From positions 186,001-250,000 of the forward strand of contig NZ_SIUB01000001.1 of assembly GCF_004310425.1 (NCBI RefSeq): a stretch of 64,000 bases of DNA, written 5' to 3'. The notes under the pieces are model-generated. The model did not search any database, was not told the DNA's origin, and worked only from the letters and a program-made list of their open reading frames with translations. The stretch comes from Hansschlegelia quercus (GTDB lineage Bacteria; Pseudomonadota; Alphaproteobacteria; Rhizobiales; Methylopilaceae). A program made the translations under genes and the position numbers. Shown here in pieces: positions 25,977-37,430 of the stretch (position 1 is its first letter; every line of letters starts with the position of its first letter).

Positions 25977-26669
25977 TTAGACGGACATGAAACGGGACAG
26001 GCGCTCGCGGCTCATCTCGCCGCGGGCGCCCCGATCGACGATCTGGCCGCGCGAGAGCACCACGAAGCCGTCCGCGACCGCGGTCGCGAAATCGAGATAT
26101 TGTTCGACCAGCAGGATCGAGATCCGGCCCTTGAGGCCGCTCAGCACGGTCTCGATCAACTGGACGATCGAGGGTTGGACCCCTTCCGTCGGCTCGTCGA
26201 GGATGAGCAGTTTCGGCTTCGTGATGAGGGCTCGCGCGATCGCGAGCTGCTGTTGCTGTCCTCCGGAGAGAGCGCCCCCGCGCCGGCCCGCCATCTCGCC
26301 AAGGATTGGGAACAGCCGGACCGCCTCGGAGATCCCTTCCCCCGCTGGGTCGCCATGCGCGCGGGCGGCCACGAGAAGGTTCTCCCTGACCGTCAGCTCC
26401 GCGAAGATCTCCCGGCCTTGGGGCACATAGGCGATCCCCGCGCGGGATCGGCGATGGTTCTGGCTCAGCGTGACATCCGCGCCATCGAATGTGATCGACC
26501 CGCGCGTGACAGGCAGCAGCCCGACGAGGCACCTCAGCAAAGTCGACTTGCCGGCGCCGTTGCGGCCGAGCACCGCGAGGCACTGGCCGGGCTCGACCTC
26601 GAACGAGACCATCCTCAGAACCTGAGCGCCGCCGTAATGCTGGTCGAGGTCGCGGACCATGAGTTTCAT
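25977..26669 (-). CDS. urtE: Urea/amide ABC transporter ATP-binding protein UrtE (third set)
   Basis: ATPase of 230 aa: MKLMVRDLDQHYGGAQVLR start, Walker A GRNGAGKST, signature LSGGQQQQLAIARAL and Walker B LLILDEPTEGVQPS. The start at 26669 is set by the 4-bp gap to urtD. An in-frame upstream extension inside urtD is not needed. Confidence 0.92.
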   Translation of the reverse strand: MKLMVRDLDQHYGGAQVLRMVSFEVEPGQCLAVLGRNGAGKSTLLRCLVGLLPVTRGSITFDGADVTLSQNHRRSRAGIAYVPQGREIFAELTVRENLLVAARAHGDPAGEGISEAVRLFPILGEMAGRRGGALSGGQQQQLAIARALITKPKLLILDEPTEGVQPSIVQLIETVLSGLKGRISILLVEQYLDFATAVADGFVVLSRGQIVDRGARGEMSRERLSRFMSV

Positions 26670-26673
26670 CGCG

Positions 26674-27380
<707 letters not shown>

Positions 27381-27384
<4 letters not shown>

Positions 27385-28484
27385 GAGGGTGCATCCTTCG
27401 GCTGAAGCGCGCCCGGCCGCGTGAGCATCGCGGGCCGCCAGCGGCCGATGTCGAGCAGCCCGTTCGGGAAGATCAGCGCGACTAGAATGACGAGAGCCGA
27501 CAGCACGAACGGCCAGAGTTCGGGGAGCGTCGCCGAGAGCGAGAACTTGATGGCGTTGACGACGACCGCCCCGATCACGGCGCCGGCGAGCCGCCCGCGT
27601 CCGCCGATCGCGCACCAGACGGCGATCTCGAGCGAGAGCTCAGGCGACAGCACGCGCGGATTGATGATGCCGACCTGCGGCACGTAGAGCAGTCCAGCGA
27701 TCGCTGCGATCACCGCCGACAGGCACCAGACCGCGAGCTTGAGCCGCAGCGTCTCGTAGCCGAGAGAGCGCAGCCGGGTCTCGTCGTCGCGCGTGGCGAC
27801 CAGCAGGCGGCCGAACCGCCCGATCATCAGCAGGCGGCAGCCAACCAACGTGAGGCCAAGCGCTCCAAGCGACGCGAGCGCCAGCCCCTCCGCGACCCCC
27901 GGCGTCTGGAACGGGACGCCGAAGATCGTCTGAAAGCCGGTCATGCCGTTGTTGCCGCCGAAGCCGGTGTCGTTTCGGAACATCAGCAGCATCGCGACAT
28001 AGACGAGCGCCTGGGTGATGATCGCGAAGTAGACGCCGCCGACCCGCGAGCGGAACGACACCCAGCCGAAAGCGAAGGACGCCGCGAACGAGACCGCGAC
28101 CGCAGCGAGCAGCGCTATCGAAAAGCTCCCGAGCGGCCCCCACCAATTGGGAAGCGCCGTCCAGCCCATGAACTGAACGATATCAGGCGTGATCCCGGTG
28201 GTCGCAACCGACTGCTCAAGCAGGTGCATGCCGGCGACGTAGCCGCCGATCGCGAAGAACAGTCCGTGCCCAAGACTGAGGATGCCGGCATATCCCCAGA
28301 TCAGGTCCAGCGCGACCGCGAGTAGAGCGAAGCAGGCGAGTTGCCCGACGATGTTGACGCGATAGCCGGACAGGCCGGGCCACAGGGCCACGGCCGCAAA
28401 AGCGAGCAACGTCGCCGCCGCGACGCCTGAAAAGACGCGGTCGTCCAGCGCGCGGGCGAGATACGCCTTTTTCGGAGCGATCAC
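27381..28484 (-). CDS. urtC: Urea/amide ABC transporter permease UrtC (third set)
   Basis: LivM/UrtC-type permease of 367 aa. The start chosen is GTG at 28484 because it overlaps the TGA of urtB (GTGA), the coupling used elsewhere in this operon; an ATG at 28526 would overlap urtB by 46 bp. Family features are LIWGYAGILSLGHGLFFAIGGY and a central loop GFGGNNGMTGFQTI, which differs from the YTGGVNGIT loop of the other two UrtC copies. Confidence 0.9.
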
Positions 28485-30088
28485 TTGCGGCGTCCCTTCA
28501 CGGCGTAGAGGCCCTCGGGACGCCACTGCAGGAACGCTATGATCATCAGCAGCACGATCACCTTGGCGGCGACCGCGCCGTAGAGCGGTTCGATGAGCAC
28601 GTTGATCTGGCCGACGCCGAGCGACGCGATCGCCGTGCCGGCTAGCGTCCCCACACCGCCCAGCACCACGACCATGAAACTGTCGACGATGAAGTTCGAG
28701 CCCATCTGCGGATTCACATTGTAGATCGGGCAGAGCGCAAGCCCCGCAAGGCCGGCGAGCCCCGAGCCCAGCCCGAACGCCATCATATCGACGCGGCGGG
28801 TAGCTATGCCCACGCAGCCCGCCATCGCACGGTTCTGGGTGACGGCGCGAATATTGAGGCCAAGCGGCGTGCGCTTCAGCACAAACCAGGTCAGCGCGAG
28901 CGTGACGGCCGCAAACACAATCGCGAACAGGCGGTTCCAGGTGACGATGAAGTCGCCCATCAGGAGCCGGCCGCCCGAGATGTACCAGGGGGTGACGAAC
29001 TGGAGGTTCTGAGTGCCGACCGCGACCCGCATCAGGTTCACGAGCAGCAGGCTGACCGCCCAGGTCGCGAGCAACGTCATCAGCGGGCGGGTATAGAGAC
29101 GGCGCACGATCGTCGCCTCGACGGCGACGCCGATTCCCGCCGTCACGACGAACACGACAGGGATCGCGGCGATCAGGTACCAGTCGATCAACGACGGCGC
29201 GACGGCGCGCAGCGTCTCCTGCACGGCGTAGGCGACATAGGCGCCAATCATGATGAACTCGCCCTGGGCGAGATTGATCACGCCCATCAGCCCGAAGATG
29301 ATCGCGAGGCCGGCCGAGGCCATGAACAGGATCGAGGCGAATGACAGGCCGTTGTAGAACACGTTGAGGGCGTTCGAGAGCGCGAGCCAGCGCCCGATTG
29401 AGGCGACGCCTTCGTCGACCGCGCCGCGGAAGGCGGGGTCGGTCCGATAGGCCGGATCGCTCTTCAGCCCGTCGACCCGGGTGAGCGCCCGACGGTCCGA
29501 CGTTGCGGCGATGTGTTCGATCGCCGCGATGCGCTTGGGCATGTCCGGCGAGTTGAGCAGCGCCGCCTGGCCGACGCCGAGGATGCGGGCCTTCAGCCCC
29601 GCGTCGGCTTCGGTCTCCGCCGCCTTTTCGAAGAACTCCGGCGGCAGCGATCCGGCGCGGCGCTCGAGCGCCGCAAGAGCTGCGCCGCGCTCATCCGCCG
29701 TCGCGCCGCTCCGAAGCGTGGCCGCGGCGCGGACAGTCTCGAACAGCGGCCGGTTCTTCAGGCTGAGCAGCGGAGACGTTCCGCCCCCGCCGTCAACGGG
29801 GCTGAGGGTCACGGCGTTCACCGCGCCCTCGGAACGCACGATCATCGCGCCGCCGGGACCACATTTCAGACCTCGGTCGATCGCAGCGCCGGCGAGCGCC
29901 ACGGTCCATTTCGCGTCGTCGGCCGAGGCGTCGACCAGTCCTGCAGCCATGGCGTTGGCCGCGTCCGTCATGCCCGCCGCGCCGCCGCAGGCCTGCGCCG
30001 CAATGGCCGCGCGATCGAACGCCGCCGCAGCCGGTCCGCACGCAACAACCGCGCCTAACAAGCCCGCAAGCAGGCTACGCCGCCACAC
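28481..30088 (-). CDS. urtB: Urea/amide ABC transporter permease UrtB with periplasmic N-terminal domain
   Basis: Long UrtB of 535 aa. A signal-like helix (SLLAGLLGAVVACGPAAAA) precedes about 220 residues of predicted periplasmic alpha-helical domain with ERRAGSLPPEFFEKAAETEAD-like repeats split by loops, and then the LivH-type permease (GLAIIFGLMGVINLAQGE). This is the standard architecture of urea-transport UrtB, unlike the two short copies here. GTG 30088 is chosen: it follows CGGAGG and yields the signal segment. A 6-bp hairpin (30094-30108) holds that ribosome site in its loop and stem, 4 bp after the urtA stop, so translation may be coupled. Confidence 0.88.
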   Translation of the reverse strand: MWRRSLLAGLLGAVVACGPAAAAFDRAAIAAQACGGAAGMTDAANAMAAGLVDASADDAKWTVALAGAAIDRGLKCGPGGAMIVRSEGAVNAVTLSPVDGGGGTSPLLSLKNRPLFETVRAAATLRSGATADERGAALAALERRAGSLPPEFFEKAAETEADAGLKARILGVGQAALLNSPDMPKRIAAIEHIAATSDRRALTRVDGLKSDPAYRTDPAFRGAVDEGVASIGRWLALSNALNVFYNGLSFASILFMASAGLAIIFGLMGVINLAQGEFIMIGAYVAYAVQETLRAVAPSLIDWYLIAAIPVVFVVTAGIGVAVEATIVRRLYTRPLMTLLATWAVSLLLVNLMRVAVGTQNLQFVTPWYISGGRLLMGDFIVTWNRLFAIVFAAVTLALTWFVLKRTPLGLNIRAVTQNRAMAGCVGIATRRVDMMAFGLGSGLAGLAGLALCPIYNVNPQMGSNFIVDSFMVVVLGGVGTLAGTAIASLGVGQINVLIEPLYGAVAAKVIVLLMIIAFLQWRPEGLYAVKGRRK

Positions 30089-30111
30089 CCCCGCCACCCT
30101 CCGGGTGGAGA

Positions 30112-31362
30112 TCAGCCGTACTGGCTCATCGGCACAGGCTTCGGCGTCCCCTCCGACTGCCAGAGCACGTCGAAGCCTTGGGAGGCGTTGACCGAGCCGA
30201 TGAACACGCCGCGCGAGACGTAATTGTTCTCGGCCGTCATGCCGATCTTGTAGCCGGACGGGCAATCGAAACTCAGGCCCGCAAACGCTTGTCGCACCTC
30301 CGGCACGTCGAAGGAACCAGCCTTCTTGGCGGCCATCGCCCAGAGATGAACAGCGTCGTAGGTCGAGACCATCGGGTCGATTGCGACGTCGGGACGGAAC
30401 GGCGCCTTCGTCTTGCCGACATAGTCCGCCCAGGATTTGAGGAACTTCTGGTTGGCCTCGCCCTTGGCCTGCTGGAGATAGGCCCAGCAGTTGAGGTGGC
30501 CGACGAGCTTCTGGGTGTCGAGGCCCTCGAGATCAGCCTCCACCATGTCGAGGCCGAGCACCGGCACGTCGGACGACGAAATGCCTTGGTTCGCGAACTC
30601 GCGCATGAAGTCCGGGATCGACGAACCCACGACCGTCAGCACGACCACGAGCTTGCCGCCCGGCGCGTCCGCAAAGGCGCGGATCTGGTTCACGATGGTC
30701 TGGAAGTTGGAGAAGGAGAACGGCACGTACTCCTCCTTCCAGGCGCTCTCTTCGATGCCCTTTGTCTTCCAGTAGCCCTTGAGCTGCTTGTTGATGGTGC
30801 GCGGCCAGACGTAGTCCGATCCAACCATGAAGAAGCGCTTCGCCTCCACGCCGTCGGGGCTCATCAGGTAATCGACCGCCGGCAGCACGGAGCTCGCGGG
30901 CGGGGAGTTCACGTAGACGACGTTCTTCGAGTTCTCATCGCCCTCGAAGTGAAGGGGATAGAACAGCAGCCCATTGTTCTGCTCCACCACCGGCAGCACG
31001 GATTTGCGGGACACCGAGGTCCAGCAGCCGAACAGCGCCGCGACCTTGGTCTCCGAGAGCATCTGGCGGCCGACCTGCGCATAGAGCGGCCAGTCCGAGG
31101 CCGGGTCCGACGTGACCACCTCGATCGTCGAGCCGTTGACGCCGCCCGCCGCGTTAATCTCCTCGGCCGCCATCTTGGCCACGAAATTCATGCGGCCTTC
31201 GAGGTTCGCCATGGTGCCGGAGGACGAGAACAGGCAGCCGAGCTTCACCGTTCCCGCCGCGCGCGATGACCGGATCAGCGGCGGCGCGGCGAGCGGCAGG
31301 ATCGCGCTCGCCGCCGCGGCGCCCGTGGTCCTGAGGAAGGTTCTGCGGTCGAACTTGCTCAT
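30112..31362 (-). CDS. urtA: Urea/amide ABC transporter substrate-binding protein UrtA (third set)
   Basis: Periplasmic binding protein of 416 aa with a clear twin-arginine signal (FDRRTFLRTTGAAAAS...SRAAG). The core shows the family blocks ASDWPLYAQVGRQML, FGCWTSVSRKSVLP, LLFYPLHFEGDENSKN and MVGSDYVWPRT. The first strand reads LGCLFSSSGTMA rather than the GILHSLSGTMA of canonical UrtA, so the ligand may be a short amide and not urea. It is the first gene of operon A-B-C-D-E-amidase. Confidence 0.9.
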   Translation of the reverse strand: MSKFDRRTFLRTTGAAAASAILPLAAPPLIRSSRAAGTVKLGCLFSSSGTMANLEGRMNFVAKMAAEEINAAGGVNGSTIEVVTSDPASDWPLYAQVGRQMLSETKVAALFGCWTSVSRKSVLPVVEQNNGLLFYPLHFEGDENSKNVVYVNSPPASSVLPAVDYLMSPDGVEAKRFFMVGSDYVWPRTINKQLKGYWKTKGIEESAWKEEYVPFSFSNFQTIVNQIRAFADAPGGKLVVVLTVVGSSIPDFMREFANQGISSSDVPVLGLDMVEADLEGLDTQKLVGHLNCWAYLQQAKGEANQKFLKSWADYVGKTKAPFRPDVAIDPMVSTYDAVHLWAMAAKKAGSFDVPEVRQAFAGLSFDCPSGYKIGMTAENNYVSRGVFIGSVNASQGFDVLWQSEGTPKPVPMSQYG

Positions 31363-31486
31363 CGCCTTAGGCCTTCAAAGGATTTCGTCGTCTTGACGCT
31401 GCCCGCGCCAAGTCATCCCTCGCAAGGCCAAATATCAGCAGGCGGCGCGCTCCAAATGGGCATTCGGAGGGCCATCGTTCCGCCAG

Positions 31487-31500
31487 TGTCAAAATTGACA
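31487..31500. promoter_or_regulatory. Inverted repeat upstream of the third transporter operon
   Basis: TGTCAA and TTGACA (31487-31492, 31495-31500) are perfect inverted arms around AA. The site lies about 125 bp upstream of urtA on its promoter side. The arms also contain a -35-like TTGACA on both strands, so promoter and operator could coincide. No regulator can be assigned. Confidence 0.4.
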
Positions 31501-31617
31501 TGCGCGGCCCAGCCCGGAGTTGGCGTCCATACGGCTCGTCTTCGGTCGCTCTGTCGCCGTGGGGTTTGACGGCTTGCTACAACCCCGTCGCGGGATCACT
31601 CTGCCTCAACTATCAGC

Positions 31618-32007
31618 ATGGCCACATCATGGGCCGAACGGCGTGAGGTTCGCGACATGGCCGCGTCGCGTTTGACGGACGAAGAGATCGCGAGCCTCGT
31701 CGGCGAGGTCGCGGCCGGCGCCTCGATCGAGGCGGTCTGCGCCGGCGCGCATGTATCGGTTCGCACCTTCTATCGCTGGAAGCGCAAGTTCGACGGGCTG
31801 ACGCCATCCGGCGTGCGGCAGCTCAAGGCGCTCCGCCGCGAAAACAGCGAGCTGAAGCGCCTCCTCGCCGAACGATCCGGCCGCCGCCTCGACGCCACTC
31901 CACCGACGGCCCATGCTATGCGGCCAACTCGCGACCCCATCCGGCTAAGAGAAAGCCGTGACGTAAGCCTAGGCCGATTTGCGGCGGTGCGGCTGAGCGG
32001 ATCTTGA
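31618..32007 (+). CDS. Orphan IS3-type OrfA-like helix-turn-helix protein
   Basis: Frame of 129 aa whose first 90 residues match the OrfA half of IS3-family transposases: an HTH (LTDEEIASLVGEVAAGASIEAVC...VSVRTFYRWKRKFDGL) and a short leucine-zipper-like helix (LKALRRENSELKRLLAE). The remaining 40 residues are unrelated and there is no OrfB catalytic frame, frameshift window or terminal repeat nearby. It is either a remnant or a domesticated DNA-binding protein. A start at 31657 (MAASRLTD) is equally likely. It lies 72 bp from the 3' end of tRNA-Gln. Confidence 0.55.
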   Translation: MATSWAERREVRDMAASRLTDEEIASLVGEVAAGASIEAVCAGAHVSVRTFYRWKRKFDGLTPSGVRQLKALRRENSELKRLLAERSGRRLDATPPTAHAMRPTRDPIRLRESRDVSLGRFAAVRLSGS

Positions 32008-32079
32008 GTCTGCGGCCATGCTCGTCGTGAGCGCGGAGCGTCGTGCCCAGACGCGCATCTCTCGCGACGGAAAACCGTC

Positions 32080-32154
32080 TGGCTGGGGCGGGAGGATTCG
32101 AACCTCCGCATGGGGGAATCAAAATCCCCTGCCTTACCGCTTGGCGACGCCCCA
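32080..32154 (-). tRNA. tRNA-Gln (anticodon UUG)
   Basis: Complete cloverleaf on the - strand. The 7-bp acceptor TGGGGCG/CGCCCCA, a T-arm GGAGG-TTCGAAT-CCTCC, and an anticodon stem GGGGA/TCCCC around loop TTTTGAT give anticodon TTG (plus-strand 32120-32122). Discriminator G and an encoded CCA end at 32080. Confidence 0.95.
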
Positions 32155-32208
32155 TCGACAGACGGCGGATGGATAGCCGCCGCAGGCGCGCGCCGCAACA
32201 CGCCTTGC

Positions 32209-33687
32209 TTAGACGCCCGTCGAGGGCCGCACCTCCTGCGCTGGAATGCGCATCGTGCAGACCACGCCTTCGGGCTCGAAGCGCATGTCGGCGCCACCAT
32301 CCGGCGCGAAGGCGAGGCTGCGGGCGATGACGGTGCGACCGAAGCCGCTGCGGGTCGGCTCGCTCACGACGGGACCTTCGCGCTCGCGCCATTCGATGAC
32401 GAACGACTCGTCGTCCTCGATCGCGCGCACGTCGATGACGCCGTCATTCACTGAAAGCGCGCCGTGTTTCACGGCATTTGTCGTCAGCTCGTGAAAGATC
32501 AGGCCGAGCGCCGTCGCAGTTCGCGCGGTCACCGGCACGCCGAGGCCGGCGAGCCGCACCCGCATGCTTGCGGCGCCGACATAAGGCGCGAGCTCCGCCT
32601 GAACGATCTCCTGGATCGTCAGGTCCGCCCATGACTTCTCCGAAAGCAGCTTATGGGTGGCCGCAAGCGCCTGGATGCGGCCGAGGAACGCCGTCTGGAA
32701 GGCCTCGATCGTGTCGGCGCTCGAGGCCGTCCGAGCGCAAATCGCGGTGACGAGCGTCAAGGTATTGCGCACGCGGTGATCGAGCTCGTGCATCAGCAGA
32801 AGCTGCTGCCGTTCGGCGGCCTTGCGCGGGGTGAGATCGACGAGCGTGACCACGCAGCCGCGCGTCTGCTGGCCGGCAACCACAAGCGGCGCGGCGGACA
32901 CCAGGAGATCCTGGTGCCGAACCGCGTTCGGCACACTCGCCTCGATGCCCTGCACCGGCGCGCCAGCGATCGCGACGGCGATGAGGTCCTCCTGCTCCAT
33001 CAATCCGTTGGCAGCAAATTCGAGCGCGAAGGCGTCGCGGAACGGCTGGCCGACCGGGGACACGGTCACAAGCGCCAAGGCGGCTGCGTTGACATGCGTC
33101 ACCACGCCGTCGCCATCGCAGACCACGACCGCCTCGTTGGCCGAGGTGATGACCGCGCGCGCCATCCGCTCAGACTCTTCCGCGGCCGCGGCGCGGACGC
33201 GCGCCGTGAGGTCGGCGAAGGTCACCGCCACGCCTTCGCTTGGCCCGAGCCGCAGCGGCGCCGCGGAAACCAGCAGATGCCGGTCCTCGTCGCCCGCCTT
33301 GATGCTGATCTCGACGGTTCTGCGTCCGCCATGGGCGGCCTTTGCGGCGATGCGGCGCACGGCGGAGGCGGCCGCAGGTTCGAGCGCCGCGAACAGGCCG
33401 ACAGCGTTCAGCTCCGCCGCAGTACGGCCGAGGAGCTCGCCCAGCGCATGGTTGGCGTAGACGAGCCGCCCGTGGCCGTCGAGGGCGGCCGCGCCGAACT
33501 CCATCGCCTCCATGAAGGCGCGGTAGGCTTCGACGCCCCCCTCGAGGGTGAACACTTCCTCCGCCATGTCGCCGCCGATGACCAGCGCGTCGACCTCGCC
33601 TTCGCGGATCGCGCGCAGCGTGTCCTCCGCCTCCTCCAGCCGGCGCCGGAGCTCTTCGATGCCGACGCCCGGGTAAGCGGCGGTCAC
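32209..33687 (-). CDS. PAS-PAS HWE-family sensor histidine kinase
   Basis: Soluble-looking kinase of 492 aa. A short N-terminal coiled coil ([23 protein letters not shown]) is followed by two PAS domains (about 50-165 and 175-290). The HWE kinase core has phospho-acceptor His in [10 protein letters not shown]-box [12 protein letters not shown] and the diagnostic W-x-E in EWREREG. HWE kinases commonly feed the PhyR/EcfG general stress response or single-domain receivers in alphaproteobacteria. The GTG start overlaps the kaiB stop (GTGA), so it is translationally coupled to kaiB and is likely the output or input partner of the Kai proteins. Confidence 0.88.
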   Translation of the reverse strand: MTAAYPGVGIEELRRRLEEAEDTLRAIREGEVDALVIGGDMAEEVFTLEGGVEAYRAFMEAMEFGAAALDGHGRLVYANHALGELLGRTAAELNAVGLFAALEPAAASAVRRIAAKAAHGGRRTVEISIKAGDEDRHLLVSAAPLRLGPSEGVAVTFADLTARVRAAAAEESERMARAVITSANEAVVVCDGDGVVTHVNAAALALVTVSPVGQPFRDAFALEFAANGLMEQEDLIAVAIAGAPVQGIEASVPNAVRHQDLLVSAAPLVVAGQQTRGCVVTLVDLTPRKAAERQQLLLMHELDHRVRNTLTLVTAICARTASSADTIEAFQTAFLGRIQALAATHKLLSEKSWADLTIQEIVQAELAPYVGAASMRVRLAGLGVPVTARTATALGLIFHELTTNAVKHGALSVNDGVIDVRAIEDDESFVIEWREREGPVVSEPTRSGFGRTVIARSLAFAPDGGADMRFEPEGVVCTMRIPAQEVRPSTGV

Positions 33688-33968
33688 TCGGTCCCCACGG
33701 CGAGATGCACGAGAACCTTCTGGCTGTCGGAGAGATCGCCGATGATCTTGCGGATCGGAATCGGGAGTTCGCGCACAAGCGTCGGAATCGCGACGATGTT
33801 GTGCTCGCGGGCGAGCTGGGGCGACTTTCGCAGGTCGATCACCTCGATCGAGTAGCGGCCGGCGAGATGCGTCCGGCAGATCGCTTCCAGATTTTCGATC
33901 GCGGCGAGCGACTTCGGCGTCTGGCCGGCCACGTAAAGAGTGAGTTTGACAGGATCGGACGAGGGCAT
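33684..33968 (-). CDS. kaiB: KaiB-like circadian/timer protein
   Basis: Protein of 94 aa with the KaiB thioredoxin-like sequence: [27 protein letters not shown] in two halves, [12 protein letters not shown], and the [22 protein letters not shown] segment. KaiB binds phosphorylated KaiC. It lies 40 bp after kaiC and overlaps the HWE kinase gene. No kaiA is present, as in other non-cyanobacterial kai loci. Confidence 0.93.
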   Translation of the reverse strand: MPSSDPVKLTLYVAGQTPKSLAAIENLEAICRTHLAGRYSIEVIDLRKSPQLAREHNIVAIPTLVRELPIPIRKIIGDLSDSQKVLVHLAVGTE

Positions 33969-34008
33969 CGGGGGTCCAGGCGTACGGCTCGCGCCAGCAT
34001 AAGGGGGA

Positions 34009-35685
<1,677 letters not shown>

Positions 35686-35781
35686 TCGTCGTCCGCGCTT
35701 GCGCCCCCGGACCCATGTACCTCCTCACGACGTGATACGCGACAGCGATTTCACGCCCTTCGCGCCGGAAATACGGGAATT

Positions 35782-35879
35782 TGGTGGAAGAGAGTGGGAG
35801 TCGAACCCACCAGAGACCGCATCCGCAGCCCCTTCTGGTTTTGAAGACCAGCCGCCCCACCGGGGAACGCTTCTCCTCC
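35782..35879 (-). tRNA. selC: tRNA-Sec (selC, anticodon UCA)
   Basis: A 98-nt tRNA on the - strand with the hallmarks of selenocysteine tRNA. It has an 8-bp acceptor GGAGGAGA/TCTCTTCC with one G-U, anticodon stem CTGGT/ACCAG and loop CTTCAAA giving TCA (plus-strand 35842-35844). A long extra arm, T-arm GTGGG-TTCGACT-CCCAC, discriminator A and an encoded CCA follow. It implies that UGA is read as selenocysteine in this organism, typically in a formate dehydrogenase. No selenoprotein gene was recognised inside the window. Confidence 0.95.
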
Positions 35880-35944
35880 AACGCCGGCCACATCAGCCTG
35901 CGCCGGCGCGAAGACGCAAGCCCTCCTGCGCCAGCGTCAGGTGA

Positions 35945-35960
35945 TGGCATGTCGCTTGAA
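35945..35960 (+). promoter_or_regulatory. Sigma-54-like element upstream of the purine permease
   Basis: TGGCATGTCGCTTG (35945-35958) is identical over 14 bases to the element upstream of xdh at 52449. The -24 GG is intact, but the -12 pair is GA rather than GC, so activity is uncertain. A start near 35971 would leave a leader of about 40 nt to the ATG at 36010. Confidence 0.4.
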
Positions 35961-36009
35961 TAGGTCGAGGACCATGTTCCTCCCCTTCCCGCTTCGCGAG
36001 GCGTCCCGC

Positions 36010-37407
36010 ATGTCTTCCGTCGCTCACGGCGTTGACGAGATCTTCCCCGCGCCGCGGCTGTTCGCGCTCGGAATCCAGCACGTGCTGGTGATGTACGCCG
36101 GCGCGGTCGCCGTGCCGCTGATCATCGGGCGCGCGCTGAAGCTGCCGCCGGAGGATGTCGCTTTTCTCATCAGCGCCGATCTGTTCGCGTGCGGACTGGC
36201 GACGCTCGTACAATGCCTGGGCTTCCCCGGCGTCGGCATCCGCCTGCCTGTCATGATGGGCGTGACCTTCGCGTCTGTCGGGCCCATGCTGTCGATGGCG
36301 GCGGCGCCTGACGTCGGCATCCTCGGCATCTATGGCGCGGTGATCGCGGCGGGCGTGTTCGGGATCATCGCGGCGCCCTTCGTCAGCCGCCTGCTGCCGC
36401 TGTTCCCGCCTGTCGTGACCGGAACGATCATCCTCGTCATCGGCGTCTCGCTGATGCGAGTCGCGATCAACTGGGCGGCCGGAGGCCAGCCTACGATCAT
36501 GAAGATGGTGGACGGCGTCGCGGGCGCCTTCCCGAACCCCGCCTATGGCGGGCTTCAGGGCATCGGCCTCGCCGTCTTCGTGCTCGCGGTGATCCTGTGT
36601 CTCATCCGCTTCGGCGGCGGCTTCATCTCGAGCATCGCGGTCCTCCTCGGCATCGCAATCGGCGCGGCCGCCACGGCCGCCATGGGACTGATGCATTTCG
36701 AGAAGGTCGCGGACGCCGCCTGGTTGGCGCTCATCCTGCCGTTCCATTTTGGCGCGCCGCAGTTCCATGCCGGACCGGTGGCGACGATGTGCGTCGTCAT
36801 GCTGGTGGTCATGATCGAGTCGCTCGGCATGTTCCTCGCGCTCGGAGACATCACGGGGAAACCGATCCTCCAGAAGGACCTGACCCGCGGCCTGAGGGCT
36901 GACGGGGTGGGCACGCTGCTCGGCGGCGTGTTCAATACCTTCCCCTACACGTCGTTCTCGCAGAACGTCGGCCTCGTCGGCGTAACGGGCGTCAAGTCGC
37001 GTTACGTGACGGTCGCCGGCGGCCTCATCATGCTCGCGCTCGGGCTCGTTCCGAAGATGGCGGCGCTGATCGAAGCCGTGCCGCAACCGGTGCTCGGCGG
37101 AGCCGGGATCGTGATGTTCGGCATGGTGGCCGCCACCGGCGCGCGCATCCTCAGCGCCGTCGACTTCAGATCGAACCGCAACAACCTTTACGTGGTCGCG
37201 ATCTCGATCGGTTTCGGCATGATCCCGCTGGTCTCGCCGGCTTTTTTCAAGAACTTCCCCGACGCGCTCCACCCGCTGCTCGAATCGGGCATCCTGCTCG
37301 CGGCCGTGGTCTCGGTCGCGCTCAACCTCTTCTTCAACGGGCTGACAGCCGCCGAGGTCGCTAGGGCCGACCTCGCCGCGGCCGCAGCCGCCAGCGACCA
37401 CGCCTGA
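36010..37407 (+). CDS. NCS2 purine/urate permease
   Basis: Nucleobase:cation symporter-2 family protein, 465 aa, about 12-14 membrane helices. Family motifs are GIQHVLVMYAGAVAVPLI in helix 1, VMIESLGMFLALGDITG in the signature region and NTFPYTSFSQNVGLVGVTG. Lengths and motifs fit xanthine/uric acid permeases (XanQ/UacT/PucJ-like). ATG 36010 follows GAGG with normal spacing; ATG 35974 is possible. The 8-oxoguanine deaminase gene follows after 23 bp, and the purine-catabolic genes beyond support a purine base or urate as substrate. Confidence 0.9.
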   Translation: MSSVAHGVDEIFPAPRLFALGIQHVLVMYAGAVAVPLIIGRALKLPPEDVAFLISADLFACGLATLVQCLGFPGVGIRLPVMMGVTFASVGPMLSMAAAPDVGILGIYGAVIAAGVFGIIAAPFVSRLLPLFPPVVTGTIILVIGVSLMRVAINWAAGGQPTIMKMVDGVAGAFPNPAYGGLQGIGLAVFVLAVILCLIRFGGGFISSIAVLLGIAIGAAATAAMGLMHFEKVADAAWLALILPFHFGAPQFHAGPVATMCVVMLVVMIESLGMFLALGDITGKPILQKDLTRGLRADGVGTLLGGVFNTFPYTSFSQNVGLVGVTGVKSRYVTVAGGLIMLALGLVPKMAALIEAVPQPVLGGAGIVMFGMVAATGARILSAVDFRSNRNNLYVVAISIGFGMIPLVSPAFFKNFPDALHPLLESGILLAAVVSVALNLFFNGLTAAEVARADLAAAAAASDHA

Positions 37408-37430
37408 TGCGGATCGCGACGGAGTAGATT

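Noticed and set aside
31618-32007. A complete IS3 insertion sequence
   Set aside because: No OrfB frame, no programmed frameshift site and no terminal inverted repeats were found around the OrfA-like gene.
35893-37401. A 502-residue - strand frame opposite the NCS2 permease
   Set aside because: Shadow of the permease; Asp/Glu/Arg/His-biased with no recognisable fold.
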